From GCA-2684655 sp045105235 (GTDB taxonomy: Bacteria; Planctomycetota; UBA1135; UBA2386), in NCBI GenBank assembly GCA_045105235.1, contig JBGCDH010000029.1, positions 12,781 to 76,780 of the forward strand: a stretch of DNA of 64,000 nucleotides. The letters are read 5' to 3'. The notes below the pieces were generated by a model. The model worked only from the letters and a program-made list of their open reading frames with translations. It was not told the DNA's origin and made no database searches. Shown piece after piece: positions 26,509 through 35,474 of this stretch. The position numbers and the translations under genes are program-made. Position 1 is the stretch's first letter; each line of letters opens with the position of its first letter.

Positions 26509-27717
26509 ATGCTCCAAACCCTCGCAAGAACGGTTCTGTTGACCACCGCATTCGCGGCATCTTTCGCCAGCAGCCCCGCAGCACAAGAGCCCAAAACACA
26601 GGATCCTGTCGCACCTGCGGCCCAGCACACGACGCCCGCAGCCGAACGGCCGCTCGCGCGCTCCCTCCGGCCACAGCTCGACGAAGTCCTGCAGAAGGCC
26701 TTTGCGCGCAGCAAGCTCCCCGCCGTCACCGCGGCCGTCAGCCTAGACGGAAACATCATCTGGGCCTCGGCGCTTGGCACCCGGCGCCGCAGCGACGCAG
26801 GAGACGCGGGTCCAGTCACGACCAGCACGCGCTTCCAAGCAGCCTCCATCAGCAAGCCCATCACGGCGATGGCCGTCATCAAGCTGGTGGCCGCCGGATC
26901 CCTCGATCTCGACAAGCCGATTGCCGAACTGCCGGGCGGCGTGACGCTGCCCCGGGCCGACGGCGTCGGGGACACACCGCTGACTCTGCGGCACCTGCTC
27001 TCGCATACCGGCGGCACGACCGTGCACGGCTTTCCTGGCTACTCCCCCACGGCAACCGTGCCAACGCTGGCAGATGTGATCGCGGGCAAAGGCAACACCG
27101 ATGCCGTGGCGATCGACTCGCCCGTCGGCAAGCATTTTCGTTATTCCGGCGGCGGCACGTGCCTGGTTCAACAGATTCTGGTTGCAACGCAGCAGAAGCC
27201 CTTTCCGCAGCTGATGCGCGAACTCGTTCTCGCGCCGATCGGGATGAGCAACAGCGCCTACGCGCAGCCGCTCCCGAAAGCCCAATGGGATACCGTCGCC
27301 TGCGCACACAACGAAGACGGCGAGCCGCTCGCTCAACGCTGGAACGTCTACCCTGAGATGGCCGCTGCCGGACTGTGGACCACGCCAACGGACCTGCTGC
27401 GCGCGCTCCTCGCAATGCGCGCATCCGAAGAGGGCAAAGCAGGCTCGCTACTGCCGGCCAAGCTAGCCAAGGAAATGCTGACCGTGCAAAACAACGCGGA
27501 GCGATTCGGCATCGGTTGGATGGTCCGCCGACAAGGCACGCGATGGATGTTTGGCCACAGTGGTGGCAACCTCGGCTTTCTGTGTGACTCGCGCATGGCA
27601 ACAATCAATGGCCACGAAGTCGGCGTCGTCGCCATGACGAACAGCCAGCAAGAGAGCTGGCAGACCATCGTTCCCGCGATGTTCGACACCATCCGCAGCG
27701 CGGTAGCGGGCAAGTAG
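26509..27717 (+). CDS. Exported serine hydrolase, beta-lactamase/esterase family
   Basis: A 402-residue protein of the class C beta-lactamase/penicillin-binding fold. The ATG at 26509 starts a signal peptide ending SSPAA before Gln. The nucleophile block is SISK in FQAASISKPITAM. The YxN element reads YSGGG, with Gly in place of the Asn, and the KTG equivalent is HSGGN. Loss of the Asn suggests an esterase or amidase rather than a true beta-lactamase. Conserved family segments include LTLRHLLSHTGG and a C-terminal GWMVRRQGTRWMFGHSG. It follows the ArsR gene by 82 bases on the same strand and could be regulated with it. Confidence 0.8.
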   Translation: MLQTLARTVLLTTAFAASFASSPAAQEPKTQDPVAPAAQHTTPAAERPLARSLRPQLDEVLQKAFARSKLPAVTAAVSLDGNIIWASALGTRRRSDAGDAGPVTTSTRFQAASISKPITAMAVIKLVAAGSLDLDKPIAELPGGVTLPRADGVGDTPLTLRHLLSHTGGTTVHGFPGYSPTATVPTLADVIAGKGNTDAVAIDSPVGKHFRYSGGGTCLVQQILVATQQKPFPQLMRELVLAPIGMSNSAYAQPLPKAQWDTVACAHNEDGEPLAQRWNVYPEMAAAGLWTTPTDLLRALLAMRASEEGKAGSLLPAKLAKEMLTVQNNAERFGIGWMVRRQGTRWMFGHSGGNLGFLCDSRMATINGHEVGVVAMTNSQQESWQTIVPAMFDTIRSAVAGK

Positions 27718-27780
27718 CGCGCGCTTTCGCTCAACGAGTTATCAACACGGAACGGGAACGTATGTGCTGGTGAACCTGCC

Positions 27781-28560
27781 ATGAAAAGCATCCTTCCCAT
27801 CACGACAGCCGTTCTCGCGGCGTCACTCTCCCTTTCCGCACAGCAAGGCGGGGCGCAAGCCCTGACCATCCTAGAAGCAAGAGCCAGCGCCGGCGCGACC
27901 CCTACGGTCGACCAACAAGCTATCGGCCTCCTGCCGCAAGCCTGCCTGATCACCGCACAAGCCAACACGGCGTCGTGCTCGCAACCGCAACTGGCGTGTG
28001 GCATAGCTCGTTCCTAAACGGTGCCTCCGAGTTCCGACGCGAGCAGGAGGCAAAGGTCTTCGCCGCCGGCGGATCTGCCGGCCTTGGCCCCATGGAGTTC
28101 CTGTCGATTTTCGCGGCGAGCGGCCCGACCACGAATGTCCAATTCACGGTGAACATTGCTGCAAGCGTCATCACCGGCTCGACCGCTACCGCCAGCATCG
28201 ACATCACCGAAGTTCAGAGCCAGCGGCCCGCTGTCCACGCTCGTCCCTGAGTATAAAGCAAGCACACCGTTCGCTTCGGGGCCCGGCGGAGTGCAGCTAC
28301 GAGTGACCGACGGAGTCTTCACTACGGTGCCGGTTCAGGTCATCGGATGGGGCACACAGCAATTGCAGCCCCCCTTGCTGTCACAAGGTTTCGTGCTGGT
28401 GCCAACCCTCGACGTGTCTCGGGTACAGTCCGTATTGAACATCGCCATTCCCGCACTCGTTCGGCCGATCACGTTCTACGCCCAGGCATTCTCTGTCGGG
28501 AACACGCCCGTAGACCCGATTCTGATGGCGCACAGCGCCTACCAGATCACCGCCCTATAG
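27781..28560 (+). pseudogene. Exported protein gene split by two compensating frameshifts
   Basis: The first frame (27781-28017) opens with a signal peptide ending SLSA before Gln, then stops after 78 residues. From about 27970 the natural continuation lies in the next frame (VVLATATGVWHSSFLNG through NVQFTVNIAASVITGSTATA), and from about 28215 it returns to the original frame (RASGPLSTLVPEYKASTPF to the TAG at 28558-28560). The two shifts cancel, and the joined product would be about 260 residues, ending in the C-terminal module type common here. Either the gene carries a one-base deletion and a one-base insertion, or the assembly does. As written it is inactive. Confidence 0.65.
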
Positions 28561-28617
28561 TGGCGTGCATCTGGTAGTCGGGCATCGGGTAGTCGGGCAT
28601 CGGGTAGTCGAGCATCG
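28558..28617 (+). repeat. Dispersed motif (copy C) running into a 15-bp tandem array
   Basis: TAGTGGCGTGCATCTG (28558-28573) includes the stop codon of the split exported-protein gene and matches the motif at 12004, 22283 and 44016. It runs straight into three copies of a 15-bp unit, GGTAGTCGGGCATCG (28573-28587, 28588-28602, then one with a single mismatch at 28603-28617) and a decayed fourth. Confidence 0.7.
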
Positions 28618-28799
28618 GGAAGACGGGGCATGATCCGAGATGCGAGGGCGTTCGTCGCAAGGCGCGGCGACGAATGCATGCCCCCCGTATCCGAATGGAA
28701 ATGCCTGTGGGCAAGCTGGTCGAGGCGCGTTTTCGTGGCCTGCCGCGGCAAGGAGCACCTGCTCAAGATGCCGCACAGATTCACCTGAGAGCCAAGCTC

Positions 28800-29849
28800 A
28801 TGAAAACCACGTTTCGCCTCGCGTCCGTCATGGGAGCACTCCTGATCGCCTTTTCGCCACCCGCGACTGCCCAGCGGCGCGCGGCAAAGGGCGGTGGCAT
28901 CGGCGTTCGGACCGAACCCACCGCCGCCGGCGTCAGCTGGTTTGGCACCTGGGAGGGAGCGCTCGCCGAAGCGAAGCGGGTCAACCGGCCGATCTTGCTG
29001 ATGTCCGCGGCGCCAGCCTGCAGTCAGGTTCCAGGAGTGTGGTGACCGGGCTACACCAAAGCGGACAGGAGTTACCTGTCCCACCCCGACGTTGTCGCCG
29101 CCAGCCGCGAGTTCGTTTGCGTGCGGCCACAGACCTACGAAGACGCAGGCGAGTCCCAAGTGCTGGCCTCTGTCCTGAACGGGCGAAATGGACTTCCGAA
29201 CACGGTGTTCGCCCTACTGGATCCACAGGGCAAGAAGCTGACCCGTGGATCGCGATCGCCAAAAATGACCTACGGCAGCGTCACGCGGTTCGTCGCCGCC
29301 CTTGACGAGATTTCCTCTCGCTACGCCGATCGCGCCAAGACGATCCAGGCCCTGCCAGTCATCAAGAATTTGCGGCTCGCCCTCAACGTCGCCGCTGCCG
29401 ACCTTCGGCCGCTGGTCATCCTGCGGGGACGGACCGAGGATGAGGTCAACACGCTTTCCGAGCTCGCGGCATCGGTGGCATGGTCCAGCATCGGAATCGG
29501 GCGCTGCCACTACGTCGTCCTCACCGAGGAAGTGACGCACGAAGGCCTGACTCCCGGTCTCGGCATCACGGTCGTGCAGCCGGAAACCTATGGGCGCGGC
29601 GGCAAGGTGCTGGCCGAAATCGACGCAGATGCGACGACGGCACTGATGCAGAAGCAGCTCATCCGCGGCTTCACCGCGCACGACGTAGCAGACAAACACC
29701 ACGAGCAGCACGTCGCAAACGGCCGCCGCCAGGGCATCCGGTGGACGTCCGAAACGAAGCCGACGGACCCAAACCGCAAAGGCGCTCCCACCCGAGGCGA
29801 AGAACGCCGCCGCCGCCGGCGAAGCGGCGGCGGCGGAGGCCAACCCTAG
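28800..29849 (+). CDS. Probable selenoprotein: exported thioredoxin-like protein with in-frame TGA
   Basis: Read through the TGA at 29043-29045, this frame gives 349 residues with Sec at position 82. Residues 1-24 are a signal peptide ending PATA before Gln25. Residues 46-75 (WFGTWEGALAEAKRVNRPIL, then LMSAAPAC) match the opening of thioredoxin-fold domains of the thioredoxin-7 type, with Cys74 and then VPGVW-Sec-PG. The frame after the TGA is the same and stays protein-like (SREFVCVRPQTYEDAGES, NTVFALLDPQGKKLT). A perfect hairpin sits 17-36 bases after the TGA and meets the bacterial SECIS rules (separate entry). The chain ends in an Arg/Gly-rich tail. The likely role is thiol-selenol redox chemistry outside the cytoplasm. 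The alternative is a Cys-to-stop mutation or sequencing error. No selA, selB or selC lies in the window. Confidence 0.75.
29063..29081 (+). promoter_or_regulatory. Candidate bacterial SECIS hairpin
   Basis: GGACAGG (29063-29069), loop AGTTA (29070-29074), CCTGTCC (29075-29081): a perfect 7-bp stem. The apical loop starts 24 bases after the TGA, inside the 16-37 base window described for bacterial SECIS elements, is five bases long, and has G in one of its first two positions. It lacks the bulged U of the E. coli fdhF element. Confidence 0.65.
29807..29836 (+). other. Strong hairpin over the C-terminal codons of the selenoprotein gene
   Basis: CCGCCGCCGCC (29807-29817) pairs with GGCGGCGGCGG (29826-29836) around an eight-base loop, inside the last 15 codons. 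It encodes an Arg run followed by a Gly run. It may act as a terminator-like or 3'-protecting structure; no T-tract follows. Confidence 0.4.
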
Positions 29850-29911
29850 CCTGCGCGCGCGAGATGCACATCCCGGCGACGAAGCGCCGGTAGTGATACA
29901 TTGGCTCGCGC

Positions 29912-30985
29912 ATGCGTCACTCCTATGGCACCGCAGCGATCGCCTTCCTCGCAGGCTTGGGGCCGGCGCAAAAGCCTCAACAAGCGTCTACGCCATCCTA
30001 TTGGATCAAACAGCTTGAGCTGCCCGGGAGGCACGAAGTTGCCGCGGAGCGCCTGGTCGGATTTGGCACCAAAGCGGCTGCAGGTCTGGCCGGCTGTTTG
30101 GCTGATCCGCGGCCCCAGATTCGCCTGCGCGCGGTTCGTGCGCTTGGTTTTCTGGGCGAGGCTGGCGAGCCCGCCCTTGCGGCACTCCTGGCCTTGGATT
30201 CGGGCAAGGACGCCAACGAGTCCCTTGCCATCGCAAGTGCCGTCGACGCCATCCGCGGCGGCCGCGGTCTGCTGTTGGTCGCTGATTTCCAGGGCGGGAA
30301 ACTGCTTAAGCTCGATGGCCTCGGCAACGAACGGCTCATTTGCGACGGCCTGCCGCAGCTTCGGTCGGCTCGACGCTTGGCGAGCGGCAACTACCTCGTC
30401 GCGATGAAAGAAGGCGTTCGAGAAATAACTCCAGCGGGGGCCACTGTTTGGTCGGTCTCTCACGCGATCCCGTCCGATGCTGTGCGCATTGACAACAACC
30501 GCACCCTCATCGCGGCGGCCGACAGCCATCGTGTATTCGAAGTCGATTCAACCGGAAAGGTCACCTGGAGCTACACGGACGAGGATCGCGAGTTTCGCCC
30601 GGTGTCGTGTCAGCGCCTACGCAACGGCAACACCCTGATCGTGAACTACCCGGTCGAAGACCTGCTGGCCGGGAGCGTGATCGAAATCGACCGCGACAAG
30701 AACGTGATCTGGGAGCTCCCGTGGAAGCAACCCGCGATGGCGCAACGATTGTCCGGAGAACGCACGCTGCTTGTCAGCCACGTTCCCGGCCGCGTTCAAA
30801 TCGTGAATAAGAAGGGCAAGACCCTGAAGCTCTTCCAGGACGTCGGGATCCCAAGCTTTGCTGAGTATCTGCCGAACGGTCACTTGCTGGTGGGTGGAGA
30901 GGGCTTTGTGCGCGAGCTGGATGGCAACGGCAAGCGGCTATGGAACAAAAGCGTGCCGTGGGTCGTCCACATCCAGCGACACTGA
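29912..30985 (+). CDS. Exported HEAT-repeat plus beta-propeller protein
   Basis: A 357-residue protein with a short signal peptide ending GLGPA before Gln. Residues 30-110 contain two HEAT-like helical pairs (VAAERLVGFGTKAAAGLAGC, IRLRAVRALGFLGEAGEPAL). Residues 120-357 form propeller blades of the PQQ/arylsulfotransferase-like type: GGRGLLLVADFQGGKLLKLD, then SGNYLVAMKEGVREI, NRTLIAAADSHRVFEVDSTG, GNTLIVNYPVEDLLAGSVIE and GHLLVGGEGFVRELDGNGKR. No catalytic residues stand out. It begins 62 bases after the selenoprotein gene on the same strand, so the two are likely co-transcribed. It may be a periplasmic scaffold for that redox protein, but this is inference. Confidence 0.7.
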   Translation: MRHSYGTAAIAFLAGLGPAQKPQQASTPSYWIKQLELPGRHEVAAERLVGFGTKAAAGLAGCLADPRPQIRLRAVRALGFLGEAGEPALAALLALDSGKDANESLAIASAVDAIRGGRGLLLVADFQGGKLLKLDGLGNERLICDGLPQLRSARRLASGNYLVAMKEGVREITPAGATVWSVSHAIPSDAVRIDNNRTLIAAADSHRVFEVDSTGKVTWSYTDEDREFRPVSCQRLRNGNTLIVNYPVEDLLAGSVIEIDRDKNVIWELPWKQPAMAQRLSGERTLLVSHVPGRVQIVNKKGKTLKLFQDVGIPSFAEYLPNGHLLVGGEGFVRELDGNGKRLWNKSVPWVVHIQRH

Positions 30986-31021
30986 GCGACGCCGCCGCTC
31001 GCTGCTTCGCGACGGGCCAAG

Positions 31022-31081
31022 CCACAGCGCCCGCCCCCACAGCGCCCGCTCCCACAGCGCCCGCTCCCACAGCGGCTACCG
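31022..31081. repeat. 15-bp tandem repeat, about 3.5 copies
   Basis: CCACAGCGCCCGCCC (31022-31036) is followed by CCACAGCGCCCGCTC twice (31037-31066) and a partial copy ending at 31081. It lies between the propeller protein and the next serine hydrolase, and has the same 15-bp period as the array at 28573 but a different unit sequence. Confidence 0.8.
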
Positions 31082-31139
31082 AACAACAAATCGAGAGCCC
31101 AGCGCGACCCATCTGCGCCTGCCCCGGCCACATGTGAAT

Positions 31140-32282
31140 ATGCCCGCGCCCCGCTGCCGGCTGCTTTTCCCCCACATCGCCGCCGCTGCCGCAACAGCAG
31201 CCTGCATCGCGCTGTCGCATCGCGCCGTGCCGGCCCAGACGGTCGAACCGGCCCAACAAGTTGCTGCGGCCAGCGCCCTCAAGGCCAAGCTCGACGGCCC
31301 CTTTGAAAAAGCCTTTCCCAAGGAGGGACCAGCGGCAGCCGTGATCGTGAAGCGCGGCGACGAGACCGTCTACCTACGCGCATTCGGGCAGGCCAGCCTC
31401 GAACTCGGCACGCCGGCCACCACCAACAATGTGTTTTGCATTGCCTCAGTGACCAAGCCCTTTACCGCGATGGCGGTGATGGCGCTCATCGAAGACGGCA
31501 AGCTGGCGCTGACGGATGTGGCCGCTACACACCTGCCCGAACTCGAACTCGACGCGCGCATCACGCTGGAGCAGCTGCTCGCGCACACGGCCGGGCTGCC
31601 AGATTTCTTCGACCTGCCGGCGTATGGCGAAGAGCACATGCACCGTGAGATCTCGCCACAGCAGCTGTGCCTCGCCGCAAAAGGCGCTGCGCTGACGCAC
31701 GACCCCGGCGCCGAGCACCGCTACAGCAATCTGCACTATGCCCTGCTCGCCGAAATCGTTGCGCGCACGTCGGGCACGAGCTGGGAAGAGTTTTTGCAGG
31801 CACGCATCTTCGAGCCCGCGGGCATGACGCGCAGCACCTACGGCCGACACGACCGCATCGTGCCGGGACTTGTCAGCAGCTACTCACGCGACGAAGGCGC
31901 CAAATGGCGCCGTGCCCAAGCCCTCAGCTACACGCGAGGCTATGGACTCGGTGGCCTGACGACGTCCGTCGAGGACCTCGGACGCTGGCACGACGCGTGG
32001 CGCAAAGGGCGGATCCTGAAGCCTGCGACCATCGCACGCATGCTCGAGGCGCCAACGCTGGCCGACGGCAAACAGAGTTCGTACGCGCTTGGCATCACGG
32101 TTCGCGAGATGCGGGGCAAGCAGGTGGCCTTCCACGCCGGCGGCATCTACGGCTGGCGCGCGATGCTGGTGATGATCCCCGAGGATGAAGTGATGGTCGC
32201 GGTGCTGACCGCGCGCGACGCCGACGACGAACCGACCTCGCGCCTCGCCGGCGGCGCCGCCCAGCTGGTCGCCGGGCGATAA
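31140..32282 (+). CDS. Exported serine hydrolase, beta-lactamase/PBP family
   Basis: A 380-residue class C beta-lactamase-fold protein. The ATG at 31140 opens a signal peptide ending AVPA before Gln; the longer frame from 30858 runs across the upstream gene. The catalytic blocks are all present: SVTK in CIASVTKPFTAM (nucleophile Ser and general-base Lys), YSN in YSNLHYALLAEI, and HAGG near the C-terminus in place of KTG. The conserved LEQLLAHTAGLPDF segment follows the first block. Unlike its relative at 26509 it keeps the YxN motif. It probably acts on D-amino-acid peptides, beta-lactams or esters in the periplasm. Confidence 0.85.
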   Translation: MPAPRCRLLFPHIAAAAATAACIALSHRAVPAQTVEPAQQVAAASALKAKLDGPFEKAFPKEGPAAAVIVKRGDETVYLRAFGQASLELGTPATTNNVFCIASVTKPFTAMAVMALIEDGKLALTDVAATHLPELELDARITLEQLLAHTAGLPDFFDLPAYGEEHMHREISPQQLCLAAKGAALTHDPGAEHRYSNLHYALLAEIVARTSGTSWEEFLQARIFEPAGMTRSTYGRHDRIVPGLVSSYSRDEGAKWRRAQALSYTRGYGLGGLTTSVEDLGRWHDAWRKGRILKPATIARMLEAPTLADGKQSSYALGITVREMRGKQVAFHAGGIYGWRAMLVMIPEDEVMVAVLTARDADDEPTSRLAGGAAQLVAGR

Positions 32283-32376
32283 GGCAGCACTCGGTGGCGC
32301 CGATCACCGCGCCGAGCCGCATGCCGTAGACGGCTGACGCCACGCCAAACTGCGGTGCCATGTAGTATCGTCGACA

Positions 32377-33258
32377 ATGGAAGCCTGGATCGACCGTCGC
32401 TTCGCGTTCGACGTACCAACCGCCCGCATCAGCAGCCTGCTGTCCCGGCTGCGAGGTGCACCGGCCAGAATCGCAGCGGCAACGCGCGCCGTTGCGACAC
32501 AGCGGCTAAGCGAACGACCGGCACCGATAGCCTGGTCCGTGCAGGACCACGTCGGCCACCTCCACGACCTCGACACGCTGCACCTGACTCGACTCGACGA
32601 GCTAGCCAACGGCAGCGACGCGCTGTCCGCAGCGGACATGAGCAACCGCGCCACCTGGGACGCGAACTACCACGAGCAAACGTTCGAAGCTGTCTACGCG
32701 GCCTTCGCGGATCGCCGCCACAAGCTCGTGGCCACACTGCAGAAGCTCGACGAAGACGCCCTGCAGCGTGCCGCACGGCACCCGCGGCTCGACGTGCCCA
32801 TGCGCGCCATCGATGTAGCGTGCTTCTGCGCCGAGCACGATGACCACCATCTGACGCGCATCGACGCGCTCGCAGAGTCGGCCATCGAGGACCGCGCACA
32901 TGATCAGGCGACCTCTTCCCCGTGGCGCGATTTGCCACAAGACACGCCCGTCGCCCTTCTCAAGCGCCATCGCATCATTGGACGCAACGCCATGATCTCG
33001 CGCCTTGAGCTGCGCCAGGGCTGTGACGTCGCGATGCACGATCACGCCAACGAACAGTTCACGTGCATCCTCAGCGGCAGGGTGCGTTTCCTGCTCGGCG
33101 ATGGCGACACGAGAGAACTCGGCGCCGGCGAGGTCTTGCACCTACCGCCGTTCGCACCGCATGGCGCGATTGCCGTCGAAGACGCGATTCTGCTCGACGT
33201 GTTTGCACCGCCGAGTCCGTCGACGGGTCTCGATGACAGCTCCACGACTTCTTCTTGA
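32377..33258 (+). CDS. DinB-like domain fused to a cupin
   Basis: A 293-residue cytoplasmic protein with an unusual two-domain make-up. Residues 1-165 are a DinB/YfiT-type four-helix bundle with likely metal ligands in WSVQDHVGHLHDLD and the CAEHDDHHLTRID block. Residues 195-280 are a single cupin barrel (LELRQGCDVAMHDHANEQFT, GRVRFLLGDGDTRELGAGEV, HLPPFAPHGAIA) with the His-x-His and Glu metal-binding pattern. DinB domains often bind Zn or Ni and modify thiols or electrophiles; cupins bind small ligands or metals. The fusion suggests a thiol-dependent detoxification enzyme or ligand sensor, which is inference. The gene stands apart from neighbours by about 100-185 bases. Confidence 0.75.
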   Translation: MEAWIDRRFAFDVPTARISSLLSRLRGAPARIAAATRAVATQRLSERPAPIAWSVQDHVGHLHDLDTLHLTRLDELANGSDALSAADMSNRATWDANYHEQTFEAVYAAFADRRHKLVATLQKLDEDALQRAARHPRLDVPMRAIDVACFCAEHDDHHLTRIDALAESAIEDRAHDQATSSPWRDLPQDTPVALLKRHRIIGRNAMISRLELRQGCDVAMHDHANEQFTCILSGRVRFLLGDGDTRELGAGEVLHLPPFAPHGAIAVEDAILLDVFAPPSPSTGLDDSSTTSS

Positions 33259-33443
33259 GAACGTCGCGAGCGCGCAAGCTCCGTGGCTGCGCGCTGCGCA
33301 CGCGCCGCGCAACGCGTCCTCGCGACGATCGGTGCCCTGGAAACGACCTCACCCCGCCACCCTGCTTAAGACTCTCCGGCGCCAGCATCTGCCTTCTTCT
33401 CGTACGACTGGCCTCTCGAAGGCACGACTTGTCCTATGGAGAG

Positions 33444-35372
33444 ATGCCCACGCCAGCGGATACGAAGCGCAGCCTTTTCGAGTCGGCACACGCAACCTTG
33501 CATACCCGCGCCCTGATTTCCGCGGTATGCCTCATAGCATGCGCATGCAGCGCGGCAGCTCAGCAGCATGAGCGCGTGCGCGACGCGCTGACATCCCTTG
33601 CGCCCCACCCACGGCTGTTCCTGGCGGAAGCCAGCCTACAGCAGCTGCGCAGCGACAGCCGCAAGGACGAGACGCTGCAACGCTTCGCCGACCAGATTGT
33701 TCGCAACGCCGAAGAGCTGCTCGATGCAAACGAGCTGCGCTACCAAAAGCGCGGCCCGCGCCTGCTGCACGTCAGTCGCGAATGCCTGCTGCGCGTGCAG
33801 ACGCTCGGCATAGCGTGGCGCTGGAGCGGCGAGGAGCGCTTTGCCACACGATGCCGGCGCGACCTGATGAGCGTCTGCGGGTTTGCCGACTGGAACCCAT
33901 CGCACTTTCTCGATGTTGCCGAAATGACCCATGCGGTCGCACTCGGCTACGACTGGCTATTGCCAATTCTGCCCGACGCCGAACGTGTCGCGCTGCGGGA
34001 TGCAATCGTTGCCAAGGGACTACATCCCGGCCTCGATTGCTACCGAGGCAAGCGCGCCTGGTGGACAAAGTCCGCGTTCAACTGGAATCAGGTGTGCAAT
34101 TCGGGCCTGCTGATCGGCGCGCTCGCGATTGCCGAACACGAGCCGAAGCTCGCCGAACAAATCGTCGCGTCAGCCGTGGCCTCACTGCCGATCGCGCTGG
34201 CTTCGTATGAACCGGACGGCGCGTGGATGGAGGGCCCCGCCTACTGGGGCTACGCGACGCACTACACGGCCTACGGGTTGGACGCACTGCGCACCGCGCT
34301 TGGCACCGACTTTGGCCTGAGCAAGCGGCAGGGCCTGCAACGCGCGGCCTGGTTTCCAATTTACACTGCAGGGCCGACGGGCATGTTCTTCAACTTCGCC
34401 GACTCCCGCGAGAAGTCCAAACGGAGCCCCATGCCGTGCGTCTTTTGGCTCGCGCGCACCTACGACGAAAACGCGTTTGCCGCCGCGGAGCACGATCTAT
34501 TGATGAGCGGCAAGGTCCGGCCAATGCACCTCGCATGGTATGAGCCGCCTACCGCCGCGCCGAAGTCACCGAAGCAGACGTCAACACAGAAGCCGAGACG
34601 TAGAACCGCGGAGCTCGCTCGCAAATTTGACGGCGATGTACCCGTCATCGTGTTTCGCAGCGAATGGGATCAGCCGGACGCTCTCTTCCTAGCGATCAAG
34701 GGCGGCTACAACAACGTCAACCACGGCCACCTCGACCTCGGCAGCTTCGTGCTTGATGCGTTGGGCGTGCGCTGGGCGGTCGACCTCGGCTCCGACGACT
34801 ACAACCTGCCGGGATATTGGCGCGGCGGCCGCAACGGCAAGCGCTGGAGCTACTACCGCCTCGGCTCCCACAGCCACAACGTGGTCACGCTAGATAGTCA
34901 GCAACAGGATCCACTCGGGCGCGCCAAGGTCACTGCGTTCTCGGCCGAGCGTTCGCACGTCGTCATGGATTTGCATTCGGCCTGGCCAGCGGCCAACCGT
35001 GCGCGCCGCGGCGTGCAGATGGTCGATCGCTCGGTCTTGGTGCAGGATGAGTTTTTGCTTGAGGCGGCAAGCGAACTCATTTGGGGAATGACCACGCGTG
35101 CCGGCGCGACTGTGATCGACGCAGGCAACACCGTGCGCCTTCGCCAAGACGGCAAAGAACTGCTGGTTCGCGCCCTAGCACCAAAGGGAGCGGTCTGGCG
35201 CACCCGCTCCGCCGAGCGCGATCCTCCCGAGAAGCGCAACCAAGGAGTGACGCGCCTGGAGTTGGTCGTCAACGCCCGCGCCGGCGAGATCCGCATCGCT
35301 GTGCAGCTGACTCCCGCCTGGCCCGAGGGCAGCGCACCCCCACCCGAGCTTCGCCCACTGTCTGACTGGTAA
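33444..35372 (+). CDS. Exported heparinase II/III-like polysaccharide lyase
   Basis: A 642-residue exported protein. Its signal peptide ends CSAAA before Gln-Gln, which fixes the start at 33444; the longer frame from 33255 crosses the preceding gene. Residues 60-390 form the alpha-helical toroid of polysaccharide lyases (HFLDVAEMTHAVALGYDWLL, KSAFNWNQVCNSGLLIGALA, GPAYWGYATHYTAYGLDA, with Asn, Tyr and His near the likely active site). Residues 420-642 are the beta-sandwich heparinase II/III domain, with NNVNHGHLDLGSFVLDALG and VDLGSDDYN. It most likely cleaves uronic-acid glycans such as alginate or sulfated polymers by beta-elimination in the periplasm. No sulfatase or transporter gene lies beside it. 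Confidence 0.85.
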   Translation: MPTPADTKRSLFESAHATLHTRALISAVCLIACACSAAAQQHERVRDALTSLAPHPRLFLAEASLQQLRSDSRKDETLQRFADQIVRNAEELLDANELRYQKRGPRLLHVSRECLLRVQTLGIAWRWSGEERFATRCRRDLMSVCGFADWNPSHFLDVAEMTHAVALGYDWLLPILPDAERVALRDAIVAKGLHPGLDCYRGKRAWWTKSAFNWNQVCNSGLLIGALAIAEHEPKLAEQIVASAVASLPIALASYEPDGAWMEGPAYWGYATHYTAYGLDALRTALGTDFGLSKRQGLQRAAWFPIYTAGPTGMFFNFADSREKSKRSPMPCVFWLARTYDENAFAAAEHDLLMSGKVRPMHLAWYEPPTAAPKSPKQTSTQKPRRRTAELARKFDGDVPVIVFRSEWDQPDALFLAIKGGYNNVNHGHLDLGSFVLDALGVRWAVDLGSDDYNLPGYWRGGRNGKRWSYYRLGSHSHNVVTLDSQQQDPLGRAKVTAFSAERSHVVMDLHSAWPAANRARRGVQMVDRSVLVQDEFLLEAASELIWGMTTRAGATVIDAGNTVRLRQDGKELLVRALAPKGAVWRTRSAERDPPEKRNQGVTRLELVVNARAGEIRIAVQLTPAWPEGSAPPPELRPLSDW

Positions 35373-35474
35373 GTGCGGCTGGCGGGATACGGCGTCAGGC
35401 CCAATTCGTGGCGACCGCCAGAAGCAGAACGCTGAACAGCCTTTTGAGACACGCCGACTACGATCCGCGCTCCC

